A stretch of 64,000 nucleotides of DNA from Oncomelania hupensis (lineage: Eukaryota; Mollusca; Gastropoda; Littorinimorpha; Pomatiopsidae), in the NCBI GenBank assembly GCA_036898135.1, contig CM072526.1:56275108-56339107 (forward strand), read 5' to 3'. This document shows positions 34,014 through 44,078 of the stretch, one piece after another. The stretch's first letter is position 1; each line of letters starts with the position of its first letter. The translations under genes were made by a program, and so were the position numbers. The notes beneath the pieces were generated by a model, which did no database searches, was not told the DNA's origin, and saw only the letters and a program-made list of their open reading frames with translations.

Positions 34014-34630
34014 CATTACATGATTATTGCTTTAGGTCCAGCGGACTCTTCGGAGCCAAATCAGGTCCAGGATAGCCGAATCAGGACCACAAAATCACGA
34101 CCACAACTTCTCTAAAAGAGGACTCGCCTCTGATCCGCATAAAAGATCTGCCGAGACAACCCTAGTGGTAACACTTAAGGCTCTCCACCAGCCGGTCACT
34201 TTACAATAAAGACATCCCACGCAGGGGACGCTGAGGCTATACTCTAATTTATCGAAACCCCCTTTACAAAAACAAAATAGAATATAAACATCATTATAAA
34301 ATATCAACAAAACACATACCTATAAAATGCCTACATTGCCAAATAATAACATCATAGGAAGCCCCAGTGACCACCTGGCAGAAAGCGTCCAATATTTCCA
34401 AGCTGATCCAACTGACCTCACACACAAATGAGGAGTTTTGTACCGGAAGAGTTTTCAAGAAAAAAGGTAGGTGACTGGTCTAGCGAAGAAGAAGATAGTA
34501 TAATAGATTGATAGAACAGAATAGGAATGAGAAATAACAAAGAAGAAAGACAGCGACAGTGGGAATTTAAAGCTCTAAATTTCCAGAAAGTGTGGATACT
34601 ATTTATACTGAAACCCCCGGCACTCCCACA
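34014..34630 (-). mobile_element. DR1 dispersed repeat, chimeric copy 7
   Basis: The first 45 bp match the gctttagg subfamily. The copy then switches to the aggatagccgaatcaggac version of the other subfamily, giving a hybrid. The remaining blocks follow in order to ctgaaacccccggcac. A G-rich and GA-rich tract (34634-34676) follows. Confidence 0.78.
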
Positions 34631-34679
34631 GAAGGGGGGGGGGGTGGGAGAGAGGAGAGAAAGAGAGAGAGAGAGATGT

Positions 34680-35400
34680 CTCAATGTCTAACAAGCTTCA
34701 ACACTCTAACTGTAGTTTCTGACAAATTAACAAACAAACTATAAAATGTATATGGACAAAGCTCACTAACTCGCATACTCCTTATGGAACTCGCAATATT
34801 TAACATGAAAATGAGTGCCCAGAAAAAAAAATGAAATGGTGGCATTAAAATGGTTTGCGTTCACTATTGGAACTAGACAATGGACATGCATGCCTGTACA
34901 ACAATGTCTTCCTGTAATCTCCATAGCAATCCGGGCATGGCACATAGTCAGAGTGATGAGCACTTTCTTTTTGTGAGGAAGGCCTGTGTACCACCAACAT
35001 CCTTTAAGACCTTATGCTCCATCACTTTCTTCCTTCAAGCGCCAATTAAAGACCCACCTTTTTAACACGCAAACTCAGTAATTTTCACTCCTCCTCCCTT
35101 CCATCCCCATATGTAATCTTTTACCAAGTCACGTCATCTGTTCATGGATGGTGGCGGCACCGGCTCGGTTCTTGGTATTCATATTATCTTTTGCTTTGCA
35201 TGGCTATGTTTTTACTGTAATTATTTAACCATTCGATAAGTGTATACCTGTTCTGTGTGTGTGTCTGTGTGTGTGTAGGTGTGTGTGTGTGTGTGTGTGT
35301 GTGATTGCACGTGTGTTGTCAAGCGCGGCGAGCTCGCATTCCTTACCGTTTGCGAGGTACCGCGCGATACAAATGTACTGTATTATTATTATTATTATTA
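34680..35400. other. Gene-free spacer with GT and ATT microsatellites
   Basis: No gene seen. A GT-rich tract lies at about 35252-35303 and an ATT run at about 35380-35402. Between them sits a G/C-richer segment (gtcaagcgcggcgagctcgc, gaggtaccgcgcgatac) that resembles sequences beside other ATT runs in this window. Confidence 0.55.
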
Positions 35401-35413
35401 TTAAGACCTTCAC

Positions 35414-36019
35414 ATTATGAAGATGATTTCCTATATTTCTCATTTGTATCAGCAGTTTGTCTTTCTCTTTTGTATCTTTACTGTGTGCATATTCCCTGAT
35501 ACTTTCATCGCCTGAATGCATTGTCAGCAAATGTCTTGGAAGACGTTTCTGTGGTTTTTCGCAGTATGCACAAATCCAACTCTTTTTGTCTTCAGATGAC
35601 TGAACAGTTATTGTAGAACTTACACTGGCACCTTCGCGAGTAAGCCCACTAGCAGAACTCTTCTGCAGTTTGTCTGACTGCTCTTTTGTACAAGCTGTGC
35701 CTGCCTTTGCTATGTGGAATTCGGATGACTGAACACAGCATTCTTTGCCACCTTTGTTATCATACACAGGAACAGCAGTAGTCACAGTGGAACTCATCGG
35801 TAATTTGACTGGCTGCTCTTTTCCTGGGAAGTCGTCATTTTCACTTTCAGGGTCTGTAGGTGGGAATACATTTTCAGAATTAGCAGTAGAACCAGAAGAG
35901 TCACTCTCTGTATCACTATCAGGAACAAAAATAGGATCAACATCACTATCTGCATCCTGCAATTCGTCTGATGACCCAGAACTGAAGAGTGATTCACTGT
36001 GAAAACCGCTGGAGCAATC
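35414..36019 (-). CDS. Zinc-finger exon of a tyrosine-recombinase-like gene family
   Basis: This internal exon on the minus strand encodes about 200 residues. The upstream acceptor is strong: a T-rich tract then aaacag, with the exon starting gattgctcc at 36019. A possible donor, GTGAAG, starts at 35413. The first half is acidic and Ser-rich (DSDTESDSSG), and the end carries a C2H2-type finger, CX2CX9HX4H (CAYC...RHLLTMH). The finger spacing and its surroundings match the first finger of the broken gene at 37947-40257, so I infer they are paralogues. The exon has no stops of its own. The rest of the gene is not identified. The exon at 41085-41806 on the same strand could lie upstream in the same gene. 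Function unknown. Confidence 0.55.
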
Positions 36020-36096
36020 CTGTTTAAAAACAAAAGAAAACAACCGAATAAAAATCCTTGTACTCGCCGACCTCTGTTTGGGACTTCGTAACTAGC

Positions 36097-36097
<1 letters not shown>

Positions 36098-36141
<44 letters not shown>
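36098..36141 (+). repeat. (CT)n microsatellite
   Basis: About 20 CT units, just upstream (minus strand) of the zinc-finger exon. Arg/Glu-rich ORFs crossing it are artefacts. Confidence 0.95.
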
Positions 36142-36142
<1 letters not shown>

Positions 36143-37472
36143 CGATACGTAATGACGCAGGACAAGGTCAGTAACATGCGTCTTCAGTTTATTTCCTTTT
36201 AGTCATCAATTCTCATGTGCGTTATGACCTCCGTGGGTAATACAATGGTGTTGCCCTGGTAATGCCCTGGTAAAAACTGAACAACAGGACTTAGTACCAA
36301 ACAAAACGGGCGATATTTTATGCGCAAAGCAAACGCAGTTTACAAACAGATAGATAGAAAACTATAATTAAATTCAATTACTTATTACAAAATTTACCGA
36401 CATACAGAGTACTGATAAAAGAACTAAGGCGAATATCGGACAAATTTAAACCGACCAATAGGGAAACCAATAACACAGAGCCTCAATTTCTTGTCAAGAG
36501 AAATCAGTTATTAACAAAAATATTTTGAGCCAGACGGTGCTTCAACATGACTGATTCCTACTGCCCATTCAACAAGAAATAAACAAAGTCCAGAGGTTTA
36601 TAGCAAGGGAACGAAAATAATAAATGACGAACTTGAATCAAAGAAAGACAAGAGAAATACACCATTCAAGCAAAGTAATCGATAAAAGGAAACCTGCAAA
36701 ATCCGCTCAAAAAGAATACAACAAATACCAATCTAACCTGTTATCGCCGATGTCCCAAAATAAAGATGTGGCTTTTGTCGCAACAATAAACAAAGTTATT
36801 CCTTCAAAAAGGGTGCTCCTAATTCAAACAGATTTTCTGTTCACAAAAACTATCTCGAAATCAGGATATGATTTGCTCAATACAAAAGGCAAGGGAAAAA
36901 CAGATCACAAACTTACAAAAGGAAACTAATGCAAAGGGTTACATTCACACCTGATAACAGTACTCAGGTAACTTCTCTTTCCCGTGCACTTGAACACAAA
37001 TAAGTTCATTAGTAAATGAAACTGAAGACATCTTGAGGGGAAGGAGAAGAGAAGGTAGAGAAGGAGGGAGAGAAAACCAAGTGCAAATGAACAGAATAAT
37101 GGTTGCGCGCTCACCAAAATTCCAAACACCGGCAAGAATAAAGAAAGACGAGAAGGCAAAGACAAGCAATGAACAAAGGGGGTCGAACACAGACTAAGAA
37201 AAAAGCAATAAATGATAGGCCCATCTCCAAAAAAGGAAGGAAGAATAAGCAAACACATAAAACGAAGAAAAAATTAATCTTGCCCTAATGGGCAAGAACA
37301 ATCCTAATGAAAAGAATGAGAGAACAAAAAAAAAACAAAAAAAAAAAAAACGACGAAAAGGGCATCAACTATGTATGACTGACCTATACACATTAAACAA
37401 AACTAATGGTTATTTTTGGGGACGTTGAAATCAAAGTGGATAGAATTTCTTTAAATGAGGTTTATTTTAAAG
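36142..37472. other. Gene-free spacer
   Basis: A-rich sequence with an oligo-A patch at about 37327-37350. The 101-codon plus-strand frame at 36624-36929 is Lys-rich, has no domain I recognise and probably arises by chance from base composition. No structured RNA or mobile-element ends noticed. Confidence 0.5.
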
Positions 37473-37946
37473 CTCTGATTGATTGATTGATTGTTGCTTT
37501 AGGTCCAGCGGACTCTTCCGAGCCAAATCAGGACCGGACAACCCCCAATCCGCATAAAAGATCTGCCGAAACAACCCTAGTGGGAAAATTGAATGCCCTC
37601 CACCGGCCAGTCACTTTACAATAAAGACATCCCACGCAGGGGACGGCTGAGGCTTCACCCCAAATAATCAAACCCCCGTTTACAAAAACAAAATAGAATA
37701 CACACATCATTATAAATTATCAACAAAACACATACATATAAAATGCCTACATTGCTAAATAATAACATCATAGGAAGCCCTAGTGACCACCTGGCAGAAA
37801 GCGTCCAACATTCCCAAGCTGATCCAGCAGACCTCATACACGAACAAGGAGTCTTGTCCCGGAAGAGTTTTCAAGAAAAAAGGTAGATGACTGGTAAAGC
37901 GAAGAAGACGATAGTATAGCAGATTGATAGAACAGAGCAGGAATGA
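37473..37946 (-). mobile_element. DR1 dispersed repeat, copy 8
   Basis: It starts with a (GATT)n run near 37473 and follows the usual DR1 order to agagcaggaatgagaaa, where it passes abruptly into the recombinase-like coding sequence. The right-hand third of DR1 is absent. The junction at about 37947 is either a recombination point or the place where one element inserted into the other. Confidence 0.8.
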
Positions 37947-40257
37947 GAAAAGAGGAAGAGCAACTGCCTCATCATCTGCAGCAGAAGCTACTTCGTCATC
38001 ATCAACCACTGGAGCACCAGCATGGGCCTCAGAAAGCGATGCAACTGCCTCATCACCTAAAACAAATGCAAAAACTAACAAACCAAAGCGACCTTGCATG
38101 TTTTGTGGACAGTTTCAAGCTCAGTTAGCAAGACACCTAAAGGGCCAGCACTCGGAAGAAACGAGCATTGCAGCAGCCTTGAAACTGCCGTCTGTTGAGA
38201 AAAGGTGCATCTTTGGCAACATACGCAAAGAGGGTATCTACCAGAAAAATGTTGCAATGCAGCAGGATGATTCAAGTTCCTCACTAACTAGAGAAAGGAA
38301 TCAAGGGTATGCCCGAGTTGTTATGTGTGGAGGGTGCAAAGGATTTTTCAGCAAGAACAAAATTAAAAGACACAAAAAATTGCACTGTCCACGGTCTAAT
38401 AGCACAGAAGCTGACACTATTGACTTTTCAAGAGTTCCTTCTATGAAAGTTCCTGATGAATTTCAACAGAGTGTTCTGAAACGCTTAAGAGATGACGAAG
38501 TGGGAAATCTTTGTTGTACTGATAAAGTTATCTTGCTTCTTGGGCAAAAACTTTGGGCCAAATCAGCTCGCAGAGAGTGAAGAAACATTATGAGTGATAT
38601 GAGGATGATGGGAAACTTAATCCTTGAGATGCGGAGAGTTTCCTTGCATAATATTACAGGCGAAGACATGCTATACAGAGAACACTTTGATGCTCTGACA
38701 GTGGCCATTGAAAACGTGACTAGAACAGAGAACAATACAATGAAGGCTGGGATGAAAGTGGCTCTTGGATACTTGATCAAGAAAACCATCAAAGTGATGA
38801 GAGGTCATTACGCCCAAGTGTATGATGAAGAAAAAACTGCTGAATTGGACCGCTTTCAAGCAGTATTTGATCTGAACTGGGAGTTTATATTTTATAGAGC
38901 ATTGTTGACTTGCGAGCAGAGAAGAAATTCACTTTGAAAGCGTGATGAGAGGTCATTACGCCCAAGTGTATGATGAAGAAAAAACTGCTGAATTGGACCG
39001 CTTTCAAGCAGTATTTGATCTGAACTGGGAGTTTATATTTTATAGAGCATTGTTGACTTGCGAGCAGAGAAGAAATTCACTTTGAAAGCCTTGTGACTTG
39101 CCACTGGAAAACGATGTTAAAAAGCTCAGAGAATACATCATAAACAAAATGAAAACCATGTTGGAAAATGAAATCAAAATCTGGGATGTTCATGACTTTG
39201 TTGAGATGAGGAATTTGATCGTAAGACGAGGTGGTGAGCCAGCAAGGCTGACCTTAAAACAGTGTATGAGGCAGAAGATGATCACTGGGTGGACACAAAT
39301 CTTGTTGAAAATATTTCAGATCCACTTGAAAGGTCTCTTGTTGACAAATACAAGCTTGCCTACCAAGAAGGCAAAAGCAGCAAGAAACTTGTACCAGTTC
39401 TCATTCCCAGTGACACACTCCAAGCTCTGAGGAAGCTCGTTTCTGAAAGAAGCAAATGCAGCATTGCTGAAGAAAATATCTACTTGTTTCCACATACAGC
39501 TGGAACACTGGATCATGCAAATGGATATGTTTGTGTTAAGACTGTCTCAGCTGCATTGAAGGGAGAACTAGAAAAACCACACCTGTTGATAGCAGATAGG
39601 TTTAGACATCGTGCCTCAACAATCTTTGCTCTTCAAGATCTGCCTGAAGAAGAGCAAGAAACATGGTATAGACATATGGGGCACTCGGCAGAAATTAACA
39701 AGAATGTTTACTAATGCCCTCTTGCTGTCAGAGAGCTAACAAGAGTGGGTGGTTTTCTGGACAAGTTGGACAACCACGGCAAACATGTAACAAATCAGAC
39801 ACAAGCATATTGCTCCACAACAGAATCTACCACAGAAAATGAAGGCAATGTTGTAGATGCTGAATTTATGCTTCCAAGAAATTTACTGAACCAAGATCTA
39901 CAGCACAGTCAAGATGATACAAGCTTTGTGTTGCCCAATCCAGAGAAGTCGGAGTCAGCTGCTAGTAACTTGATTAAGAAGTCTGAAACCAGATGTGAAA
40001 GACGATAACTATCGTGGAGTGAGGATGATGCCAGTAAAGTGTGTTCTTACCTTCAGGATTACATTACTATAAGGGAAACTGGTTCTAAAGGACCTCTGCA
40101 TGGTGTAAAAGCTGTGGATGAATTTTTGCGCACAAATGATGTTTTCCCCAACACAGAAATGACTGAGAAGAAAAAGATTGAACTGATCAAAACCAAAGTG
40201 TTCAACGAAAGAAACAAGTATAGAAACAAGGTTCACAATATGTTTGAAGCTCTTTAA
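37947..40257 (+). pseudogene. Broken zinc-finger tyrosine-recombinase-like gene
   Basis: This is an intronless coding relic. An Ala/Ser-rich start (RGRATASSS) is followed by a CX2CX9HX4H finger (C codons 38095 and 38104, H codons 38134 and 38149) and a second finger CX2CX11HX3H from 38326. A long helical region and a C-terminal region with tyrosine-recombinase box II hallmarks follow: RH at 39604-39609, HMGH at 39673-39684 and the nucleophile-position Tyr at 39709-39711. A C-terminal helical tail runs to 40257. Damage includes TGA at 38578-38580, TGA at 38935-38937 inside a 148-bp tandem duplication, a frame change near 39250, TAA at 39712-39714 and TAA at 40006-40008. It might be a Crypton- or DIRS-type recombinase or a host gene derived from one. 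The family assignment is an inference from motifs. Confidence 0.75.
38794..39089 (+). repeat. 148-bp tandem duplication inside the recombinase relic
   Basis: The segment starting gtgatgagaggtcattacgc at 38794 is repeated without visible change from 38942. The length is not a multiple of three, so the second copy is read in a new frame. Identity of the copies implies a very recent event in an already inactive gene, or an assembly artefact. Confidence 0.9.
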
Positions 40258-40413
40258 GCTGATGACTGACTCATTTAGATCAAGTAAGCAATGTGACATA
40301 GTGCGAGTCTAAAATTTTTTTTGGCCACATATGTGATTGTGCAAGATGGGTCATAAATAAGCCAAAATTACATTTAAAAACAATTCCCGTCCGTACATCT
40401 GTCTGTGCAAAAC

Positions 40414-40800
40414 AAATATTTCAGAACCTATTTCAACTATCGCTAGGTACTCCAAAGTGATTTTTTTATTATATATCTTTAACTCAGTTTGGACACTAAA
40501 GTATTTACATAGATCTTTTTATTCTGAACACAGTGGTATATTTTTTTCCCCATAGGACAAATAGGTACAAAGTTATTAATGTTTGAAAATGGCAAATGGT
40601 GTTTGTTTGAAAAGAAATATTTCAGAACCTATTTCGACTATCACTAGGTACTCCAAAGTGATTTTTGATTTTCTTTAACTCAGTTTGGACACTAAAGTAT
40701 TTACATAGATCTTTTTATTCTGAACACAGTGATATTTTTTTTTCCCATAGGACAAATAGGTACACAGTTATTAAGGTTTGAAAATGGCGAATGTTGGTGG
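40414..40800 (+). repeat. 201-bp tandem duplication
   Basis: aaatatttcagaacctattt starts at 40414 and again at 40615. The copies share ggtactccaaagtgattttt and tttggacactaaagtattta with a few changes and short indels. Non-coding. The surrounding 40258-41066 holds no gene. Confidence 0.88.
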
Positions 40801-41084
40801 TTTTTTGGCAACGTTTTGGAATTGAAGAAATTGACAACTTTGGAGTCTCAAAGTGAAGCCAATATTGATACCAGAAAGCTGATTTTTGACAGGTAACCCC
40901 TTCATATGTTATACTCCAAGCCCAATTTTCTTCAGGCCTATAACATGTAATGTTTAGCTGCTTTGGTGCTTCAAAGTTGGGAAATCGTCAACTTCGCAGT
41001 GCGTGCCGGCAAATTATAGGCCTACTAGTGTGCTACTACGCTCGGCACTCGTGTCGCTGAATAGGCCTACAGGATAACCCGAAC

Positions 41085-41806
41085 ACCTCTTCCTTCAGCC
41101 ACTGATGCTGAGGCAATAGTTTCTGCTGCAGATGATGATGAGGCAGTTGCTCTTCTTCCTTCAGCCACTGATGCTGAGGCAGTAGCTTCTGCTGCAGAGG
41201 ATGACGAGGCAGTTGCTCTTCCTCTGCCTTCAGCCACTGATGCTGAGGCTGTAGTTTCTGCTGCAGATGATGACGAGGCAGTTGCTCTTCCTCTTCCTTC
41301 AGCCACTGATGCTGAGGCAGTAGCTTCTGCTGCAGATGATGACGAGGCAGTTGCTCTTCCTCTTCCTTCAACCACTGATGCTGAGGCAGTAGCTTCTGCT
41401 GCAGGTGATGATGAAGCAGTTGCTCTTCCTCTTCCTTCAGCCACTGATGCTGAGTCAGTAGCTTCTGCTGCAGATGATGATGAGGCAGTTGCTCTTCCTC
41501 TTCCTTCAGCCACTGATGCTGTAACTTTTGTTCCAAATGTTGATGAGGATGCCTTAGGCTTAGCTGTTATTCTAGACGCCAATGATGAGGCAGTGGATTT
41601 TGCTGCAGTCGATGATGACGAGGCCGTTGGTTTTCCTTCAGATGCTGATGCTGTAGCTTTTACTGCAAAGGTTGATGAAGATGCTTTAGCTGTCGTTCCA
41701 GTGGCAAATGACGCAGCAGCTTTTGCTGCAGACACTGCTGCTGCTTTAGCATAAGCTGCAGACGCTGATGTCGACGGTTCTTTCATGGTCTTCAGTTTTG
41801 CAGAGG
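41085..41806 (-). CDS. Ala/Ser-rich exon with 23-residue repeats
   Basis: A minus-strand open frame of about 240 codons. A pyrimidine-rich tract ending atgccgcag provides a plausible acceptor at 41807, and the first in-frame ATG is at 41786-41784. The product is almost entirely Ala, Ser, Thr and Lys, and its C-terminal part is about seven copies of a 23-residue unit (SVAEGRGRATASSSSAAEA). The same motif opens the recombinase-like relic at 37947 on the opposite strand, so this may be the N-terminal exon of a related gene, possibly that of 35414-36019. A second frame through the repeats is also open (QHQWLKEEEEQLPHHHLQQ), so coding status is uncertain. Confidence 0.4.
41093..41540 (-). repeat. 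69-bp minisatellite, seven copies
   Basis: cttcagccactgatgctg starts at 41093, 41159, 41228, 41297, 41366, 41435 and 41504, giving one 66-bp step and otherwise 69-bp steps. All steps are multiples of three, so length changes keep the 23-residue protein repeat in frame. Confidence 0.92.
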
Positions 41807-41911
41807 CTGCGGCATAAAAAGAAATGCAATTATATAATAATACAAATAATATGCAAATAACTAGAAGGCAAAGCGTAAATGGCTCGCACACTTCATATAA
41901 AAATCCACCCG

Positions 41912-42182
41912 TTGAGGTGCCGGGGGGGTTTCAGTATAAATAGTATCCCAACTTTCTGGAAATGTAGTGCTTCAAATTCCCACTGTCGCTGTCTTCTTTC
42001 TTATTCCTATTCTGTTCTATCTACTATACATGTACTATCTTCTTCTTCGCTAGACCAGTCACCTACTTTCTTCCAAAAATCCACAGTTGTGTATGAGGTC
42101 TGTTGGGTCAGTTTGGGAATATTAGACGCTTTCTGCCAAATAGTCACCAACTCTTCCTATGATATTATTATTATTTAGCAAT
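41912..42182 (+). mobile_element. DR1 dispersed repeat, inverted partial copy
   Basis: This is the only copy in the opposite orientation. It reads gtgccgggggggtttcagta, tataaatag, aaattcccactgtcgctgtc, cttcttcgctagaccagtca and gacgctttctgccaaatag, the reverse complement of the right half of the other copies. It ends in a short ATT run and tagcaataaag. Confidence 0.8.
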
Positions 42183-42669
42183 AAAGTCATTTCTTTCCAC
42201 TTCTCCCCAGCATCCCAGATGAGGTACTTGTGCTCAAAAGTGATATATAATATGTAAAATTATAGAAGCAAAATTGGACTGACGAGGACATTATTTTTCT
42301 TTTTTACATATTTAGTATTTTGCCTTATGGTGCAACATGATTAAAAACAAAAAAACAAAGCCGATTATTTGTGTGTGTGCTTGCTTGACACTTATTTCAT
42401 CTTATCTCTAATATTGTAGTTTTTTTTCTTCTTATCTTGCTTTGCACTTTTTTTTGGTAATTTTCATGCACTTGTGACACGCATCATGCAGGTTACTATT
42501 TTCAGGTTATTGCTTAAATTTCTTCCCCAAATTTTAATAATTTTTTTATATTGTTGTTCTTTCTTTTGTCTTCATGTGAAATATGTGTTACCAGACAGCT
42601 TCTACTATAATGAGAGAAGGAAGACAATAAAAAATCGCAAAACTGGGAGGAAAGAGTTATTCCGGTGAC
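42183..42669. other. T-rich spacer
   Basis: T-rich sequence with no convincing ORF, RNA or repeat unit. Confidence 0.5.
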
Positions 42670-42774
42670 TGGATAAAGCCGGGAGGTGGTTTCTGCAGCG
42701 CTGTTAATTGTACCAACGCTAGAAACAAGTTAAGCTGCAAGGGGAAATCCTTTTTCAGATTTCCTAAAGATGAC
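42670..42774 (+). pseudogene. THAP-domain fragment (possible exon)
   Basis: The frame reads CSAVNC (codons 42694 and 42709, CX4C), then a basic stretch, SFFRFPKD and a stop after 42774. This is the start of a THAP-type C2CH zinc-binding domain, a DNA-binding fold of P-element-related transposases and host regulators. The second half of the domain (C and H ligands) is not seen downstream in frame. A GT at 42775 (gacgtagta) could be a splice donor, making this a first coding exon, but no ATG lies in frame directly upstream. Equally likely it is a leftover fragment. Confidence 0.5.
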
Positions 42775-42942
42775 GTAGTAATACTATATAAATAGTAATA
42801 GTAATACTAGAACCTTCTTAGTTACTACAAGTAGCACAGTAGAACTTCCATTCGATTCGTTATTTATTCAAATAAATAATTTCATTTAGGTCTATTATTT
42901 GCCATGTGGCAATTCGATCATTCACAATTCCATTGCATCATT

Positions 42943-43609
42943 GATTGATTGATTGATTGATTGTTGCTTTAGGTCCAGCAGACTCTTCCGAGCCAAATCA
43001 GGACCGGACAACCCCTGATCCGTATAAAAGATCTGCTGAAACAACCCTAATGGGAAAATTGAATGCCCTCCACCGGCCAGTCACTTTACAATAAAGACAT
43101 CCCACGCAGGGGACGGCTGAGGCTTTACCCCAACTGCTCGAACCCCCGGTTACAAAAACAAAATAGAATACAAACATCATTATAGATTATCAACAAAACA
43201 CATACATATAAAATGCCTACATTGCGAAATAATATCATCATAGGAAGCCCTAGTGACCACCCGGCAGAAAGCATCCAACACTCCCAAGCTGATCAAACAG
43301 ACCTCATACACAAACAAGGAGTCTTGTCCAGGAAGAGTTTTCAAGAAAAAAGGTAGGTCATTGATCTAGCGAAGAGCAAATGAGGAAGACAGCGACAGTG
43401 GAAATTTAAAGCACTAAATTTCCAAAAAGTGGAGATACTATTTATACTGAAACCCCCGGCACTCCAACGGGGGAAACTGTTGCCGCAGTGAATCAGTCTT
43501 GCCTATAAAGGAAAGACAGGTTTTCAACTGGGGCTTTCACTTTCCCTTTAAATATAGGTTAGAACAATCTACAGTGGCAAGATTGCTCATGAGATTGACC
43601 CCAAGGGGT
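42943..43609 (-). mobile_element. DR1 dispersed repeat, complete copy with target duplication
   Basis: This 667-bp insert is flanked by the 11-bp direct repeat ATTGCATCATT (42932-42942 and 43610-43620). It starts with four GATT units and ends gaccccaaggggt. On the minus strand it therefore begins ACCCCTTGGGGTCAATCTC and ends with an (AATC)n tail, the structure of a non-LTR retroposon. No RT or other domain is encoded, so it is non-autonomous. I see no clear tRNA-type A/B boxes at the 5' end; a GGTTCGATAA motif lies internally. It defines the ends of the other DR1 copies. Confidence 0.85.
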
Positions 43610-43620
43610 ATTGCATCATT

Positions 43621-44078
43621 AATTTTATCTTATGTCTGAACTGTGAAGACTGTTAGTGTTGTAACTGTTGACGGGTTGTCGTGTTGACTAAATTTATCTT
43701 TGTTTTACATTTAAATTATAACAATTCTTGGTTTTCATAACCTAAGGCATAACTTTATTAGCCTAGGCATTTCGTACCAGCTGATTTAGTTTGTATTTAG
43801 GGCTGCTTCAGTGCTTCAAAAGAAAAAGATAATTAACTTCTTTATCAGTTCATTAATGCCATATTGTATGCTAGGAAGGTTAGGCTAACAGCAGTTAGGC
43901 CTACACAATATATTGTTGACCAGTATTTTTAATACAGTCTATAGTATAATGATGGGGATCATTTTCGAGACAGTGAGCATTAGCTTTTAATTTTAAACCA
44001 CAATCCACAGCACAACATCAATTGAATCATAACTGTGTATACATTTAAATGTAGACATACAAAACAAAAGTAGCATGA
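43621..44078. other. Gene-free spacer
   Basis: AT-rich sequence between the DR1 copy and the LINE. Nothing recognisable. Confidence 0.5.

Noticed and set aside
33836..34075. Arg/Glu repeat protein
   Set aside because: Translation of a (GA)n microsatellite.
36624..36929. 101-codon Lys-rich ORF
   Set aside because: A-rich region, no domain or splice support; probably chance.
41036..41536. QHQWLKEEEEQLPHHHLQQ repeat protein in the alternative frame
   Set aside because: It is the second frame of the 69-bp minisatellite. The Ala/Ser frame has the acceptor and the match to the relic, so I prefer that one, though weakly.
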